A stretch of DNA of 17,373 nucleotides from Terrisporobacter othiniensis (GCF_000808015.1 NZ_JWHR01000061.1:1-17373); one strand, 5' to 3'; counted from the first letter of the stretch, positions 1-7,186 are shown. The notes: generated from the letters alone by a model not told the origin. Made by a program: numbers and translations.

Positions 1-9
1 TAAAAAATC

Positions 10-38
10 TTGACAATAAATAAAAAATATTTTAGTAT
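10..38 (+). promoter_or_regulatory. Predicted sigma-A promoter of the riboswitch/MetT transcript
   Basis: A perfect -35 box TTGACA lies at 10-15. A weaker -10 box TAGTAT lies at 33-38 after a 17-bp spacer. Transcription would begin near 45, about 25 bases before the riboswitch. The -10 box matches the consensus at only four of six positions, and other AT-rich -10 candidates sit nearby. Confidence 0.6.
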
Positions 39-70
39 ATTATTTATAATAAAAAACAAATATTTACTTA

Positions 71-180
71 CTTATCAAGAGTGGTGGAGGGACAGGCCCT
101 GAGATACCCAGCAACCGATATATATTTTTTATATATAATAAGGTGCTAAATCCTGCAGCGAAGGCTGAAAGATGAGGAAT
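71..180 (+). ncRNA. SAM-I (S-box) riboswitch aptamer
   Basis: The conserved S-box core is easy to recognise: AGAGTGGTGGAGGGA at 79-93, GGCCCTGAGATACCCAGCAACC at 95-116 (read as separate P2 and internal-loop blocks), AAGGTGCTAAATCC at 140-153, and GAAAGATGAGG at 167-177. P1 pairs CTTATC (71-76) with GATGAG (171-176). The P3 arm is an unusually AT-rich hairpin near 118-139. In this family, bound S-adenosylmethionine stabilises P1 and favours the downstream terminator, switching the gene off when SAM is plentiful. The terminator follows at 194-223, so control is by transcription attenuation. Confidence 0.97.
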
Positions 181-193
181 AACTTAGTTTATT

Positions 194-223
194 AGAGCTT
201 GAGATTATTCTCAAGCTTTTTTT
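194..223 (+). terminator. Riboswitch-controlled intrinsic terminator
   Basis: AGCTTGAG (196-203) pairs perfectly with CTCAAGCT (210-217) around a 6-base loop, followed by a run of seven T. It lies between the SAM-I aptamer and the transporter start, as expected for the expression platform of an S-box OFF switch. Confidence 0.93.
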
Positions 224-267
224 ATATTTAAAATTATAGTAAGTACTACATAGGAAGGGAGAAAGTC

Positions 268-1587
268 ATGAGTGATGAAAGAACAAAAGGTAGTGCATTG
301 GCATTATTACCGTTAGGAGTATTTTTAGTATTATTTATTGGAAGTGGAATTATAAGTGGAGATTTTTATAAAATGCCTACTTTAGTAGCATTTATAATTT
401 CAACAGCAGTGGCATTTGTATTTAATAGAAAAGTAGATTTCAATACAAAAATGGAAGTATTCTGTAAAGGTGGAGGAAATAAAGATATTATTTTAATGCT
501 TATAATATTCTTATTTGCAGGAGCTTTCAGTGGAGTATCAAAAGCTATAGGTGGAGCTGATTCAGTGGTAAACTTAGGTCTATCTGTTGTACCAGCAAAC
601 TTATTAGTTACAGGATTATTTGTTATAGGATGCTTTATATCAATATCAATGGGAACATCTGTTGGAACAATAGCTGCTATAGGTCCGATAGGTGTGGCAG
701 TTGCAGCAAAAACTGGAATACCAGTAGCTTTAGTTTTAGGAGCTGTAGTAGGTGGAGCAATGTTTGGAGATAACTTATCGATGATATCTGATACAACAAT
801 TGCAGCTACAAGAACTCAAGGTTGTGAAATGAGAGATAAGTTTAAAGTAAACTTTGCAATAGTATTACCAGCAGCAATAGTAACTATAATATTATTAACT
901 GTAATGAGTAGAGGATATGTAAGTGTATCAAGTGAAACATATAGTTATGAATTAATAAAAGTTTTACCATATTTATTTGTGCTGATAGGCGCAGTGCTTG
1001 GTGCAAATGTATTTTTACTTCTTGGTGGAGGAGTAATATTTGCAGGAATTATAGGAATAATAACAGGTTCACTAGATTTATTTGGAATAATAACAGCCGT
1101 ATCAGAAGGAATGGCAGGAATGTTCGAACTTTGTATGATATCTGTAGTAGTTGGAGGAATGGTTGAACTTATTAAGTTTAACGGAGGAATAGATTTCGTT
1201 CTTAACTTTATACAAAGTAAAATTAAGAATAAAAAAGGTGCTGAATTTGGAATAGCAGCATTAGTTAGTGTAGTAGATTTATGTACTGCAAACAATACAA
1301 TAGCTATAGTAATGGCTGGACCGTTAGCTAAAAATATAGCGGATGAATATGAAATAGGTGCAAAAAAATCGGCTAGTATATTAGATATATTCTCATCTGT
1401 ATGGCAAGGTATAATTCCTTATGGAGCACAATTATTAACTGCGGCAGGACTTGCTGGTATATCGCCATTTGCAATAATTGGGTACTTATATTATCCAATA
1501 TTAATGTTTGTATGTGGGATAATTGCTATAGGATTTGGACTTCCTAGGGTTAAAAGTAGCAAAGAAAAATCAGAAAAAATAGCATAG
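268..1587 (+). CDS. metT: NhaC-superfamily transporter, probable methionine transporter MetT
   Basis: This 439-aa protein is almost wholly hydrophobic, with about 11 to 12 predicted membrane segments and no signal peptide or soluble domain. Its character (Gly-rich helices, GTSVGTIAAIGPIG near residue 128, GAMFGDNLSMISDTTIAATRTQG near 165 to 187) is that of the NhaC Na+/H+ antiporter superfamily. Members placed under SAM riboswitches in Firmicutes have been predicted to be methionine importers (MetT), and the S-box directly upstream is the main reason for that call. The start is supported by an AGGAAGGGAG ribosome site at 253-262, six bases before ATG. The gene is monocistronic, ending in a terminator at 1604-1640. 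The family is secure. The substrate is inferred from regulation, and plain sodium/proton antiport remains possible. Confidence 0.88.
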   Translation: MSDERTKGSALALLPLGVFLVLFIGSGIISGDFYKMPTLVAFIISTAVAFVFNRKVDFNTKMEVFCKGGGNKDIILMLIIFLFAGAFSGVSKAIGGADSVVNLGLSVVPANLLVTGLFVIGCFISISMGTSVGTIAAIGPIGVAVAAKTGIPVALVLGAVVGGAMFGDNLSMISDTTIAATRTQGCEMRDKFKVNFAIVLPAAIVTIILLTVMSRGYVSVSSETYSYELIKVLPYLFVLIGAVLGANVFLLLGGGVIFAGIIGIITGSLDLFGIITAVSEGMAGMFELCMISVVVGGMVELIKFNGGIDFVLNFIQSKIKNKKGAEFGIAALVSVVDLCTANNTIAIVMAGPLAKNIADEYEIGAKKSASILDIFSSVWQGIIPYGAQLLTAAGLAGISPFAIIGYLYYPILMFVCGIIAIGFGLPRVKSSKEKSEKIA

Positions 1588-1603
1588 AAGATCATAAAGA
1601 TAG

Positions 1604-1640
1604 AAGAGTTATCTTAAATATACTTTAGATAACTCTTTTA
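1604..1640 (+). terminator. Intrinsic terminator after metT
   Basis: AAGAGTTATCT on the 5' side pairs with AGATAACTCTT on the 3' side (ending at 1637), with AT pairs and one bulge continuing toward the loop, followed by TTT. It closes the metT transcript. Confidence 0.85.
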
Positions 1641-1708
1641 TATTGAAAAATTTTAAGCTTTATTATAAAACATAAGTATAAAATTATAAGGCCAAGTCAT
1701 ACTTTATA

Positions 1709-1717
1709 TGGTATACT
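1709..1717 (+). promoter_or_regulatory. Probable extended -10 promoter for uppP
   Basis: TGG followed by TATACT (1712-1717) forms an extended -10 element. No good -35 box lies 17 bp upstream, which fits extended -10 promoters. Transcription would start near 1724 and give a leader of about 65 bases. Confidence 0.45.
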
Positions 1718-1788
1718 AGAAAAAGACCTAAAATTATTTAGGATATTTTTTTGTTTAAATAAAGAAAATATAAACGAGGTGAATAAAC

Positions 1789-2616
1789 ATGGAATGGATA
1801 GAAATATTTAAAGCCATTATATTAGGTATTATCGAAGGGATTACAGAGTGGCTTCCAGTAAGTAGTACAGGTCATATGATACTAGTAGATGAATTTTTAC
1901 AACTAGGAATGTCGCCAGCTTTCAAAGAAATGTTCTTTGTTGTTATACAGTTAGGTGCAATAATGGCAGTTGTAATTTTATATTGGAAGAAGATTTTTCC
2001 ATTTAACTTCAATAAGAAACCATTTGTAGAAACTGATATAATTATTATGTGGGTTAAAATAGTAATTGCTTGTGTTCCAGCAGCTGTGGTTGGTCTATTA
2101 TGGGATGACCAAATAAATGCACTATTTTATAATTTCCAAACAGTAGCTACTATGCTTATTATATTTGGTATTTTATTTATAGTAGTTGAAAATCACAACA
2201 AAGGTAAGAGACCTTTAGTTACAAATATGAATCAACTTACATATAAAATGGCTGTAATTATAGGATTATTCCAATTAATAGCAGCAGTTTTCCCAGGAAC
2301 ATCTCGTTCAGGGGCAACTATATTAGGAGCATTACTAATTGGTGTATCAAGAGAAGTGGCAGCAGAGTTTACATTCTTCTTAGCTATACCAGTAATGTTT
2401 GGAGCAAGTTTACTTAAATTAGTGAAATTTGGATTTGCGTTTACAAGTTTTGAACTTATTGTTTTAGGTGTAGGTACAGTAGTTTCATTTGTAGTATCTG
2501 TATGGGCAATTAAATTCCTTATGGGATATATCAAAAAACATGACTTTAAAGTGTTTGGATGGTATAGAATAATACTTGGTATTATTCTATTAGCATACTT
2601 CTTCTTTATGATGTAA
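1789..2616 (+). CDS. uppP: Undecaprenyl-diphosphatase UppP (BacA)
   Basis: This integral membrane phosphatase converts undecaprenyl pyrophosphate to undecaprenyl phosphate, recycling the lipid carrier for peptidoglycan and wall polymers. Its activity also lowers bacitracin sensitivity. The protein is 275 aa, the normal length for the family. Both signature motifs are present: EGITEWLPVSSTGH at residues 16-29, carrying the catalytic glutamate (E20), serine and H29, and PGTSRSG around the conserved R173. About seven to eight hydrophobic segments are visible. AGGTGA at 1776-1781 serves as ribosome site before ATG. It is flanked by terminators and so probably transcribed alone. Many Firmicutes carry several undecaprenyl pyrophosphatases, so this may not be the only one. 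Confidence 0.97.
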   Translation: MEWIEIFKAIILGIIEGITEWLPVSSTGHMILVDEFLQLGMSPAFKEMFFVVIQLGAIMAVVILYWKKIFPFNFNKKPFVETDIIIMWVKIVIACVPAAVVGLLWDDQINALFYNFQTVATMLIIFGILFIVVENHNKGKRPLVTNMNQLTYKMAVIIGLFQLIAAVFPGTSRSGATILGALLIGVSREVAAEFTFFLAIPVMFGASLLKLVKFGFAFTSFELIVLGVGTVVSFVVSVWAIKFLMGYIKKHDFKVFGWYRIILGIILLAYFFFMM

Positions 2617-2650
2617 AAAATGATGTAAAAATAATTTAGAATTTTATATA

Positions 2651-2686
2651 AAGCTATGGTAAAAGCAAAATACCGTGGCTTTTTTA
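2651..2686 (+). terminator. Intrinsic terminator after uppP
   Basis: AAGCTATGGTA (2651-2661) pairs along 11 bp, with two G-U wobbles, with TACCGTGGCTT (2671-2681). A run of six T follows (2680-2685). Confidence 0.93.
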
Positions 2687-2734
2687 ATGTATAATAAATA
2701 AAAATAATAATTGAAGGGAAGATAAGGGGAAAAT

Positions 2735-3277
2735 ATGAAAAGAATTTTGGTAGTAACTCATTGTATTTTAAATAGAGCATCAAAAGTTAAAAGTTATAAT
2801 GTTGAAGAAATTAATGAAGAAAATGAGTTAAGAAAAGAATTATTGAAAGAAGTTTTTGAAAAAGATATAGAATTATTACAATTACCATGTCCAGAGTTTA
2901 CTATGTATGGAGCAAAACGTTGGGGACATGTCAAAGATCAGTTTGATAATCCATTTTTCAGAAATCATTGTAAGAATATATTAAATCCTGTAATAGATCA
3001 GCTAATAGAATACTATAGCAATAAAGAAAAATTTCAAGTAATAGGTATAGTGGCTATAGATGGTAGCCCTAGTTGCGGATATAATTTCACTTGTAAAGGG
3101 AATTATGGAGGAGAGTTGGGAGGATGTACAACACTAAATGAAAAAATAGAAAGTATAATCCTAGAAAATGAATCTGGTGTATTTATGGAAGAATTAAAAA
3201 AATTATTGAATGATAATAGTATAAGTATACCAATTAGAACTTTAAAAGATGAAATTACTTATTTAAAAAAATTATAG
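2735..3277 (+). CDS. TudS-related (DUF523-like) putative desulfidase, CD3072 family
   Basis: A 180-aa soluble protein resembling DUF523/TudS proteins, small enzymes that remove sulfur from thiolated compounds such as 2-thiouracil using a [4Fe-4S] cluster. Visible signatures are HCILN near the N-terminus (C10), QLPCPEFTMYG (C52 with a following glutamate) and IDGSPSCGYNF (C114). C10, C52 and C114 are the likely cluster ligands by analogy with TudS. C79, C120 and C131 are extra cysteines. I recall an NCBI family named CD3072 for this type, but cannot confirm it here. The start is supported by AAGGGGA (2724-2730) just before ATG. The downstream neighbour is an ECF S component. The true substrate is unknown. 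Family confidence is good; desulfidase activity is inferred. Confidence 0.82.
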   Translation: MKRILVVTHCILNRASKVKSYNVEEINEENELRKELLKEVFEKDIELLQLPCPEFTMYGAKRWGHVKDQFDNPFFRNHCKNILNPVIDQLIEYYSNKEKFQVIGIVAIDGSPSCGYNFTCKGNYGGELGGCTTLNEKIESIILENESGVFMEELKKLLNDNSISIPIRTLKDEITYLKKL

Positions 3278-3320
3278 TTTATAGGTTGTATCGAATTTTT
3301 ATATATATGAATCTAATTCG

Positions 3321-3349
3321 TTGGAACAACAATAAAATCATGATATAAT
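3321..3349 (+). promoter_or_regulatory. Predicted sigma-A promoter of the ECF S-component gene
   Basis: The -35 box TTGGAA (3321-3326) and a perfect -10 box TATAAT (3344-3349) are separated by exactly 17 bp. The predicted start near 3356 leaves a leader of under 30 bases. The -35 box lies in the 3' arm of an imperfect inverted repeat at 3285-3330. Confidence 0.75.
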
Positions 3350-3383
3350 TCAACTGAAATGCAAGAAAAAAGGGGGAAATGTC

Positions 3384-3953
3384 ATGAATAGTAGCAAGTC
3401 AAGAATGATAACTTTTTGTGGTTTAGCAATAGCAGTAAATATTGTATTGGGAATAGCTACAAATGCACTTAAGTTGCCATTGTATTTAGATACATTAGGA
3501 ACAGTTATAACAGCAGTACTTATGGGGCCAGTGCCAGGAGCTATAGTGGGAGCATTAACAAATATAATAACAGGATTTATGTATAGTATAAGAGATATTC
3601 CATTTTTATTAGTAAATGTGGTAGTAGCTTTAATAGTAGGGTTTGTTGCTAAGAAATTTAAATTTACATATGTAACCGCATTAATAACAGGATTGGTGCT
3701 TGCTGTTGTTTGTCCTTTGATAGGAACACCAATAGGAATTGCTATTTATGGAGGACTAACAGGTACAGCATCGGATGTAATTGTTATGTGGTTAAGAAAT
3801 AGTGGTAGCAGTATATTTGCTGCATCATTTATTGCAAAAATAGGAAATAATTTAATCGATAAAGTAGGAACTTGTTTATTTGCAGTGTTAATAATAAAAT
3901 ATTTACCATTTACAATGAAGAATTCTTTGAAAAACTATAGCGAAGTAAAATAA
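3384..3953 (+). CDS. ECF transporter S component, CD3073 family
   Basis: A 189-aa integral membrane protein with five to six hydrophobic helices. Its organisation is that of an energy-coupling-factor substrate-binding (S) subunit: an N-terminal helix with small residues (LAIAVNIVLGIATNALK), a YLDTLGTVITAVLMGPVPGAIVGALTN segment split by a short loop, and basic residues after helices. Such subunits bind a vitamin or other small molecule and work with a shared EcfA/EcfA'/EcfT module, which is absent here and would have to be supplied from elsewhere in the genome. I recall an NCBI family CD3073 for this type, beside CD3072. GGGGGAAA at 3372-3379 precedes ATG. It has its own promoter and a strong terminator. 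The substrate is unknown. Confidence 0.85.
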   Translation: MNSSKSRMITFCGLAIAVNIVLGIATNALKLPLYLDTLGTVITAVLMGPVPGAIVGALTNIITGFMYSIRDIPFLLVNVVVALIVGFVAKKFKFTYVTALITGLVLAVVCPLIGTPIGIAIYGGLTGTASDVIVMWLRNSGSSIFAASFIAKIGNNLIDKVGTCLFAVLIIKYLPFTMKNSLKNYSEVK

Positions 3954-3973
3954 TTAATAGATAAAATAAATTT

Positions 3974-4016
3974 AAATCGTTTAAAAATAAAAATATTATT
4001 TTAAACGATTTTTTTT
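3974..4016 (+). terminator. Intrinsic terminator after the S-component gene
   Basis: AAATCGTTTAAAA (3974-3986) pairs perfectly over 13 bp with TTTTAAACGATTT (3999-4011), with T continuing to 4016. Confidence 0.93.
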
Positions 4017-4066
4017 GTTTATAATAATATAGTATTAGAAATTTTAAAATAAAGGGAGATAAGAAT

Positions 4067-4869
4067 ATGTATTACGATTATCATATGCATTGTAGCTTTT
4101 CGGATGACAGTAATACTCCTATGGAGGATATGATAAATAAATCTATAGAGTTAGGATTAAAAGAGATTTGTTTTACTGATCATGTAGATTATAGTATTAT
4201 TACAAATAATATAGAAGAAGATCATACTGTCGATTATAATGAATATTTTAGAAATCTTGAATATTTTCAAAATAAGTATAAGGATAAGGTAATCATTAAA
4301 AGAGGAATAGAAATGGGATTACAAAATCATACTCTATGTAAATGCATGGAAGATATAGAAAAAATGAGTTCGATTTTGTTATAGCATCAATTCATACGAT
4401 TAATAAATTGGATTTAATAGAAAGACATTTTTATCAAGATAAATCACAGTTTGAAGCTTATAGACAATATTATGAAATTTTATATAATATTATTAGAAAA
4501 TTTAAAAATTATTCTGTCCTAGGGCATGTAGATTGTGTAAAAAGATATGGTGATTTGAACAATATAATTGATGATAAAGTATTTAGTGATGAAATTGATG
4601 AAATATTAAAAATGGCGATATACGATGGTAAAGGAGTTGAGATTAATACATCTAGTTTTAGATATAAGTTACCAGATTTAACGCCTTCATCATACATATT
4701 AAAAAGATACAAAGAGCTTGGTGGTGAAATTATTACTACAGGTTCTGATTCTCACAATCCAGCTCAAGTAGCTCATGAATTTAAACGAATTTATAAAGGA
4801 TTGGAAGAAATGGGATATAAATATATTTGTACTTTTGATAAAATGAAGCCTAATTTTATAAAATTATAG
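4067..4869 (+). pseudogene. PHP-domain phosphatase (HisJ/HisK-like) interrupted by a -1 frameshift
   Basis: Two overlapping reading frames together make one PHP-family hydrolase resembling histidinol-phosphatase. The first frame runs from ATG 4067 to a stop at 4382-4384. It carries HMHCSFSDDS (the HxH motif), FTDHVDY and RGIEMG. The second frame carries FDFVIASIHTI, GHVD and TTGSDSH, supplying the remaining metal ligands. Homology leaves frame 1 and resumes in the other frame at a six-A run (4359-4364). Adding one A would restore a continuous reading of about 267 aa, the normal size, with no motif lost. The ATG at 4342 in the second frame is not a credible start: it has no ribosome site and lies inside the first part. 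GGGAGA at 4053-4058 precedes the true start. It could be a recent null mutation, a sequencing or assembly error, or less likely a recoded gene. No histidine biosynthesis gene is adjacent, so the substrate is uncertain. Confidence 0.85.
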
Positions 4870-4878
4870 ATATAAAAG

Positions 4879-4908
4879 GGTGGTATCAAAAATGATACCA
4901 CCATTAAT
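4879..4908. terminator. Bidirectional terminator between PHP gene and yitT
   Basis: GGTGGTATCA (4879-4888) pairs perfectly with TGATACCACC (4893-4902) around an AAAA loop. The plus strand then reads ATTAATTTTT, and the minus strand reads CTTTTAT after the stem. The hairpin therefore probably serves both converging genes. Confidence 0.85.
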
Positions 4909-4912
4909 TTTT

Positions 4913-5779
4913 CTAATACATTTGTTTGAACCCTTCCCCAAGTGCCTCGTGAACATCCGTAATAACTACAAATGCATTAGGGTCTACAGTTTTAACTATT
5001 TTTCTTAGAGTAGATACTTCTCTCTTTCCAACTACAACAAGTAGAGCATCCTTATCTTCTTTGGTATAACCACCTTTAGCATTAAGAATAGTAACACCTC
5101 TACTCATCTTTTCTAATATAGCATTAGATATTTCATCTGGTGAATTTGATATTATAGTAAATGATTTAGCGCTATAAATACCTTGGATAACCATATCACT
5201 TACTAGAACAGCAATGTATAATCCTATGGCAGAGTATAAACCAATTTCTACTTTCCCAGTAGCAAATATTGATGATACAACAACTATAAAATCAGCTACC
5301 CCCATTAATTTTGGAACACTAACTGATGGAAACCATCTGTTTAATATTAATCCTATTAAATCAGTACCACCTGTTGTTCCGTTGATTTTAAATATTATAC
5401 CAAGTCCTAATCCTAAAATTACACCACCAGTAAGGGTTGCTAATAATACATCGTTGGTAATCTCAAGGGTTGCAAAATTTTCGCATAAGTTTAATGCTAA
5501 AGTAAAGAATACTATGCCTAATAAGGTTTTCAAACACTCCCTTTTTGTTAAAACCTTATAAGCGATGATGAATAATGGTACGTTAAAAAATAAGTTTACT
5601 AGCCATAAAGGTATGCTGAATAAATAATTAATTATTACTGCTAATCCTGTTAATCCTCCGGGTGCTATTGAATGAGGATCAAAAAATAACACAAATGATA
5701 ATGCTAATAAAAAACAACCTACTATAAGAAGAAATGTTTCATACATAAACTCCTTAAAACTAATTTTTTCTTCTCCCAT
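4913..5779 (-). CDS. YitT family membrane protein (DUF161 + DUF2179)
   Basis: A 288-aa protein with five to six N-terminal transmembrane helices (YitT_membrane/DUF161) and a soluble C-terminal DUF2179 domain of about 60 residues beginning near KSFTIISNSPDEIS. Family motifs visible are SIAPGGLTGLA and KINGTTGGTDLIG. The function of this widespread Firmicute family is not established. DUF2179 resembles small ligand-binding domains. I placed the start at ATG 5779 because GGAGG (complement of 5786-5790) lies six bases upstream. An upstream in-frame codon at 5872 would add 31 basic residues with no ribosome site and no family similarity. The gene is monocistronic, with a terminator at 4879-4908 shared with the PHP gene. 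Confidence 0.92.
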   Translation of the reverse strand: MGEEKISFKEFMYETFLLIVGCFLLALSFVLFFDPHSIAPGGLTGLAVIINYLFSIPLWLVNLFFNVPLFIIAYKVLTKRECLKTLLGIVFFTLALNLCENFATLEITNDVLLATLTGGVILGLGLGIIFKINGTTGGTDLIGLILNRWFPSVSVPKLMGVADFIVVVSSIFATGKVEIGLYSAIGLYIAVLVSDMVIQGIYSAKSFTIISNSPDEISNAILEKMSRGVTILNAKGGYTKEDKDALLVVVGKREVSTLRKIVKTVDPNAFVVITDVHEALGEGFKQMY

Positions 5780-5963
5780 AATAAACCTCCATATTAATTT
5801 AAGCCTGACGAACTTTAATATTGCCTTGGTTACAAATAACATTCTAATCTTTATTTTAAAGAAAAACAACAACTTAAGGCGATAATTAAAATTTTAATAG
5901 GTATAAAATACCAGATGGATAAAATTTTTTTTATAATGAAAATAATACTATTCTCAATTACAA

Positions 5964-5969
5964 TATAAT
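5964..5969 (+). promoter_or_regulatory. Possible -10 box upstream of the 5997 gene
   Basis: A perfect TATAAT lies 27 bases before the ATG, but no convincing -35 box is found at the right distance. The 5780-5996 divergent region upstream also holds two palindromes (5885-5898 and 5900-5912). Confidence 0.35.
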
Positions 5970-5996
5970 TACAAACATATAAAGGGGTGTCATAAG

Positions 5997-6458
5997 ATGA
6001 GTTTTTTTAGTGGGGAATTAAGAACTTTTGATCTATGTAAAATGAATGAGGAAATAGGAAAAAGTTTTGAAGTAAAATCATGTTATAATGGTGTAAGTAG
6101 AAATTTAGATGGAGAAGAAAAGAGTAAGCAAGTTGAGGACTTATTAAAATATAATGGTCAGATATATTACTTCTTTGGTATAAGAAAAGAACAGTACCTA
6201 TGTTGTGTAAATGGACAAAAATATCTTATTAATGATGAAATGAATGAAAGTTCACAAGGAATAAATATGTCAGATGCATATATTAATCCTTATGAAGATA
6301 TAAATTTAGGATTTTTAATTTCATATGATAATGGAAATATAGATATACAGCCGGCAATAGAAGGGGAAGCAGTAAGATGTCGAAGATGTGAGGCTATAGA
6401 AGATTGTGGCGATTTAAATAATGAAATGAAAAGTTTTATAAGTAAATATATATTATAA
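5997..6458 (+). CDS. Hypothetical protein with C-terminal cysteine cluster
   Basis: I do not recognise this 153-aa protein. It is soluble, acidic overall, and has no signal peptide or transmembrane segment. The N-terminal half looks like an alternating beta-strand domain (YYFFGIRKEQYLCCVNGQKY). The C-terminus carries VRCRRCEAIEDCGDLN, a CxxC plus a third cysteine seven residues later, which could bind zinc or an Fe-S cluster. An adjacent CC pair lies near residue 73. Translation is well supported: AAAGGGGTG at 5981-5989 precedes ATG 5997, and the stop sits inside a strong terminator. The neighbours (YitT divergent, DUF6512 convergent) give no functional clue. Confidence 0.72.
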   Translation: MSFFSGELRTFDLCKMNEEIGKSFEVKSCYNGVSRNLDGEEKSKQVEDLLKYNGQIYYFFGIRKEQYLCCVNGQKYLINDEMNESSQGINMSDAYINPYEDINLGFLISYDNGNIDIQPAIEGEAVRCRRCEAIEDCGDLNNEMKSFISKYIL

Positions 6459-6498
6459 AATAAAGGAATATGATGAAAATCATATTCCTTTATTTTAT
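6455..6498. terminator. Bidirectional terminator, perfect 20-bp stem with GAAA loop
   Basis: The arms 6455-6474 and 6479-6498 are perfectly complementary over 20 bp around GAAA (6475-6478). The outer AT pairs provide the A and T tracts on both strands. It lies between two convergent genes and overlaps the stop codon of the 5997 gene. Confidence 0.9.
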
Positions 6499-6502
6499 GT
6501 AT

Positions 6503-7042
6503 TTACAAACCATAGATACCTGTATTTCTATCAAGAAAAATAGGTAAATGAGGTGAGTTGAAAGTTATATAAATAAAGAATAAAACTATAATTATTAATA
6601 TAAAAAATGAAATTTTATAATTTATTCCTGTACTGTATTTATAAATATGAAGTCCTATGAACTGACCAAAGATTATAGCAAAAAGAAAAATTAATATGTC
6701 AATAATAAAAGATTCTAATCCAAAGGCGCCAGTATAAAAATAAAACACTGATAATTGAAAAATCATAGAAGATAAGAGGGATATTATGGAGGCGAAGAAA
6801 CAGTTATCTTTATCCATAGATAGTTTATTTTTATTAAAAATATAAAAGAATATCCACCAAGAAATTATAGGAATTAATAATAATTTTAGATGTTCCCATA
6901 TACTTTCATTAACAGGGAAAAAGGCTCCAATAAATGATAAGTTTCCAGTTAAACTATAAATGAAGTGACTTAAGGTACCAAATAAAAAAATAAATAAAAT
7001 ACTAATAATAAATTGACTATTTAAATATTTAAAATTATTCAA
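6503..7042 (-). CDS. DUF6512-like integral membrane protein
   Basis: A 179-aa membrane protein with about five hydrophobic helices. The segment GAFFPVNESIWEHLKLLLIP near residues 39-58 matches what I remember of the DUF6512 family, common in clostridia and of unknown function. The start is a TTG codon (7040-7042). AAGGAG (complement of 7051-7056) lies eight bases upstream, and the nearest ATG (7048-7050) is in another frame that stops after three codons. The protein ends just outside the shared terminator at 6455-6498. It is transcribed divergently from the class V aminotransferase gene. Confidence 0.8.
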   Translation of the reverse strand: MNNFKYLNSQFIISILFIFLFGTLSHFIYSLTGNLSFIGAFFPVNESIWEHLKLLLIPIISWWIFFYIFNKNKLSMDKDNCFFASIISLLSSMIFQLSVFYFYTGAFGLESFIIDILIFLFAIIFGQFIGLHIYKYSTGINYKISFFILIIIVLFFIYITFNSPHLPIFLDRNTGIYGL

Positions 7043-7186
7043 ATTCTCATCTCCTTCTAGTAAAAATATATGAAATTGTATATTAAATAATACTAAACCT
7101 GTAGTATATGAAAAGGAACTTTATAAATGAAGAATCATATATATTATTAGGTGAAGGCTAATTTCACGAGAAAGGAGGCTAAATTT

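Noticed and set aside
945..1295. Antisense open frame within metT
   Set aside because: A shadow of the AT-rich coding strand, with no ribosome site or recognisable protein. The same applies to the minus-strand frames at 2232-2783, 4509-4712, 7987-8226, 9201-9389, 11073-11258 and 14703-14921, and to the plus-strand frame at 5214-5561 inside the YitT gene.
4342..4869. Independent gene starting at ATG 4342
   Set aside because: No ribosome binding site, it begins inside the preceding PHP reading frame, and the protein starts mid-domain. It is the second half of a frameshifted gene.
5780..5872. N-terminal extension of the YitT protein
   Set aside because: The added 31 residues are basic and unlike the family, and the ideal GGAGG site lies before the ATG at 5779.
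7151..7186. GTG 7151 as start of the PLP enzyme
   Set aside because: It has no ribosome site, and the 12 extra residues are encoded by the region containing the strong AAAGGAGG site used by ATG 7187.
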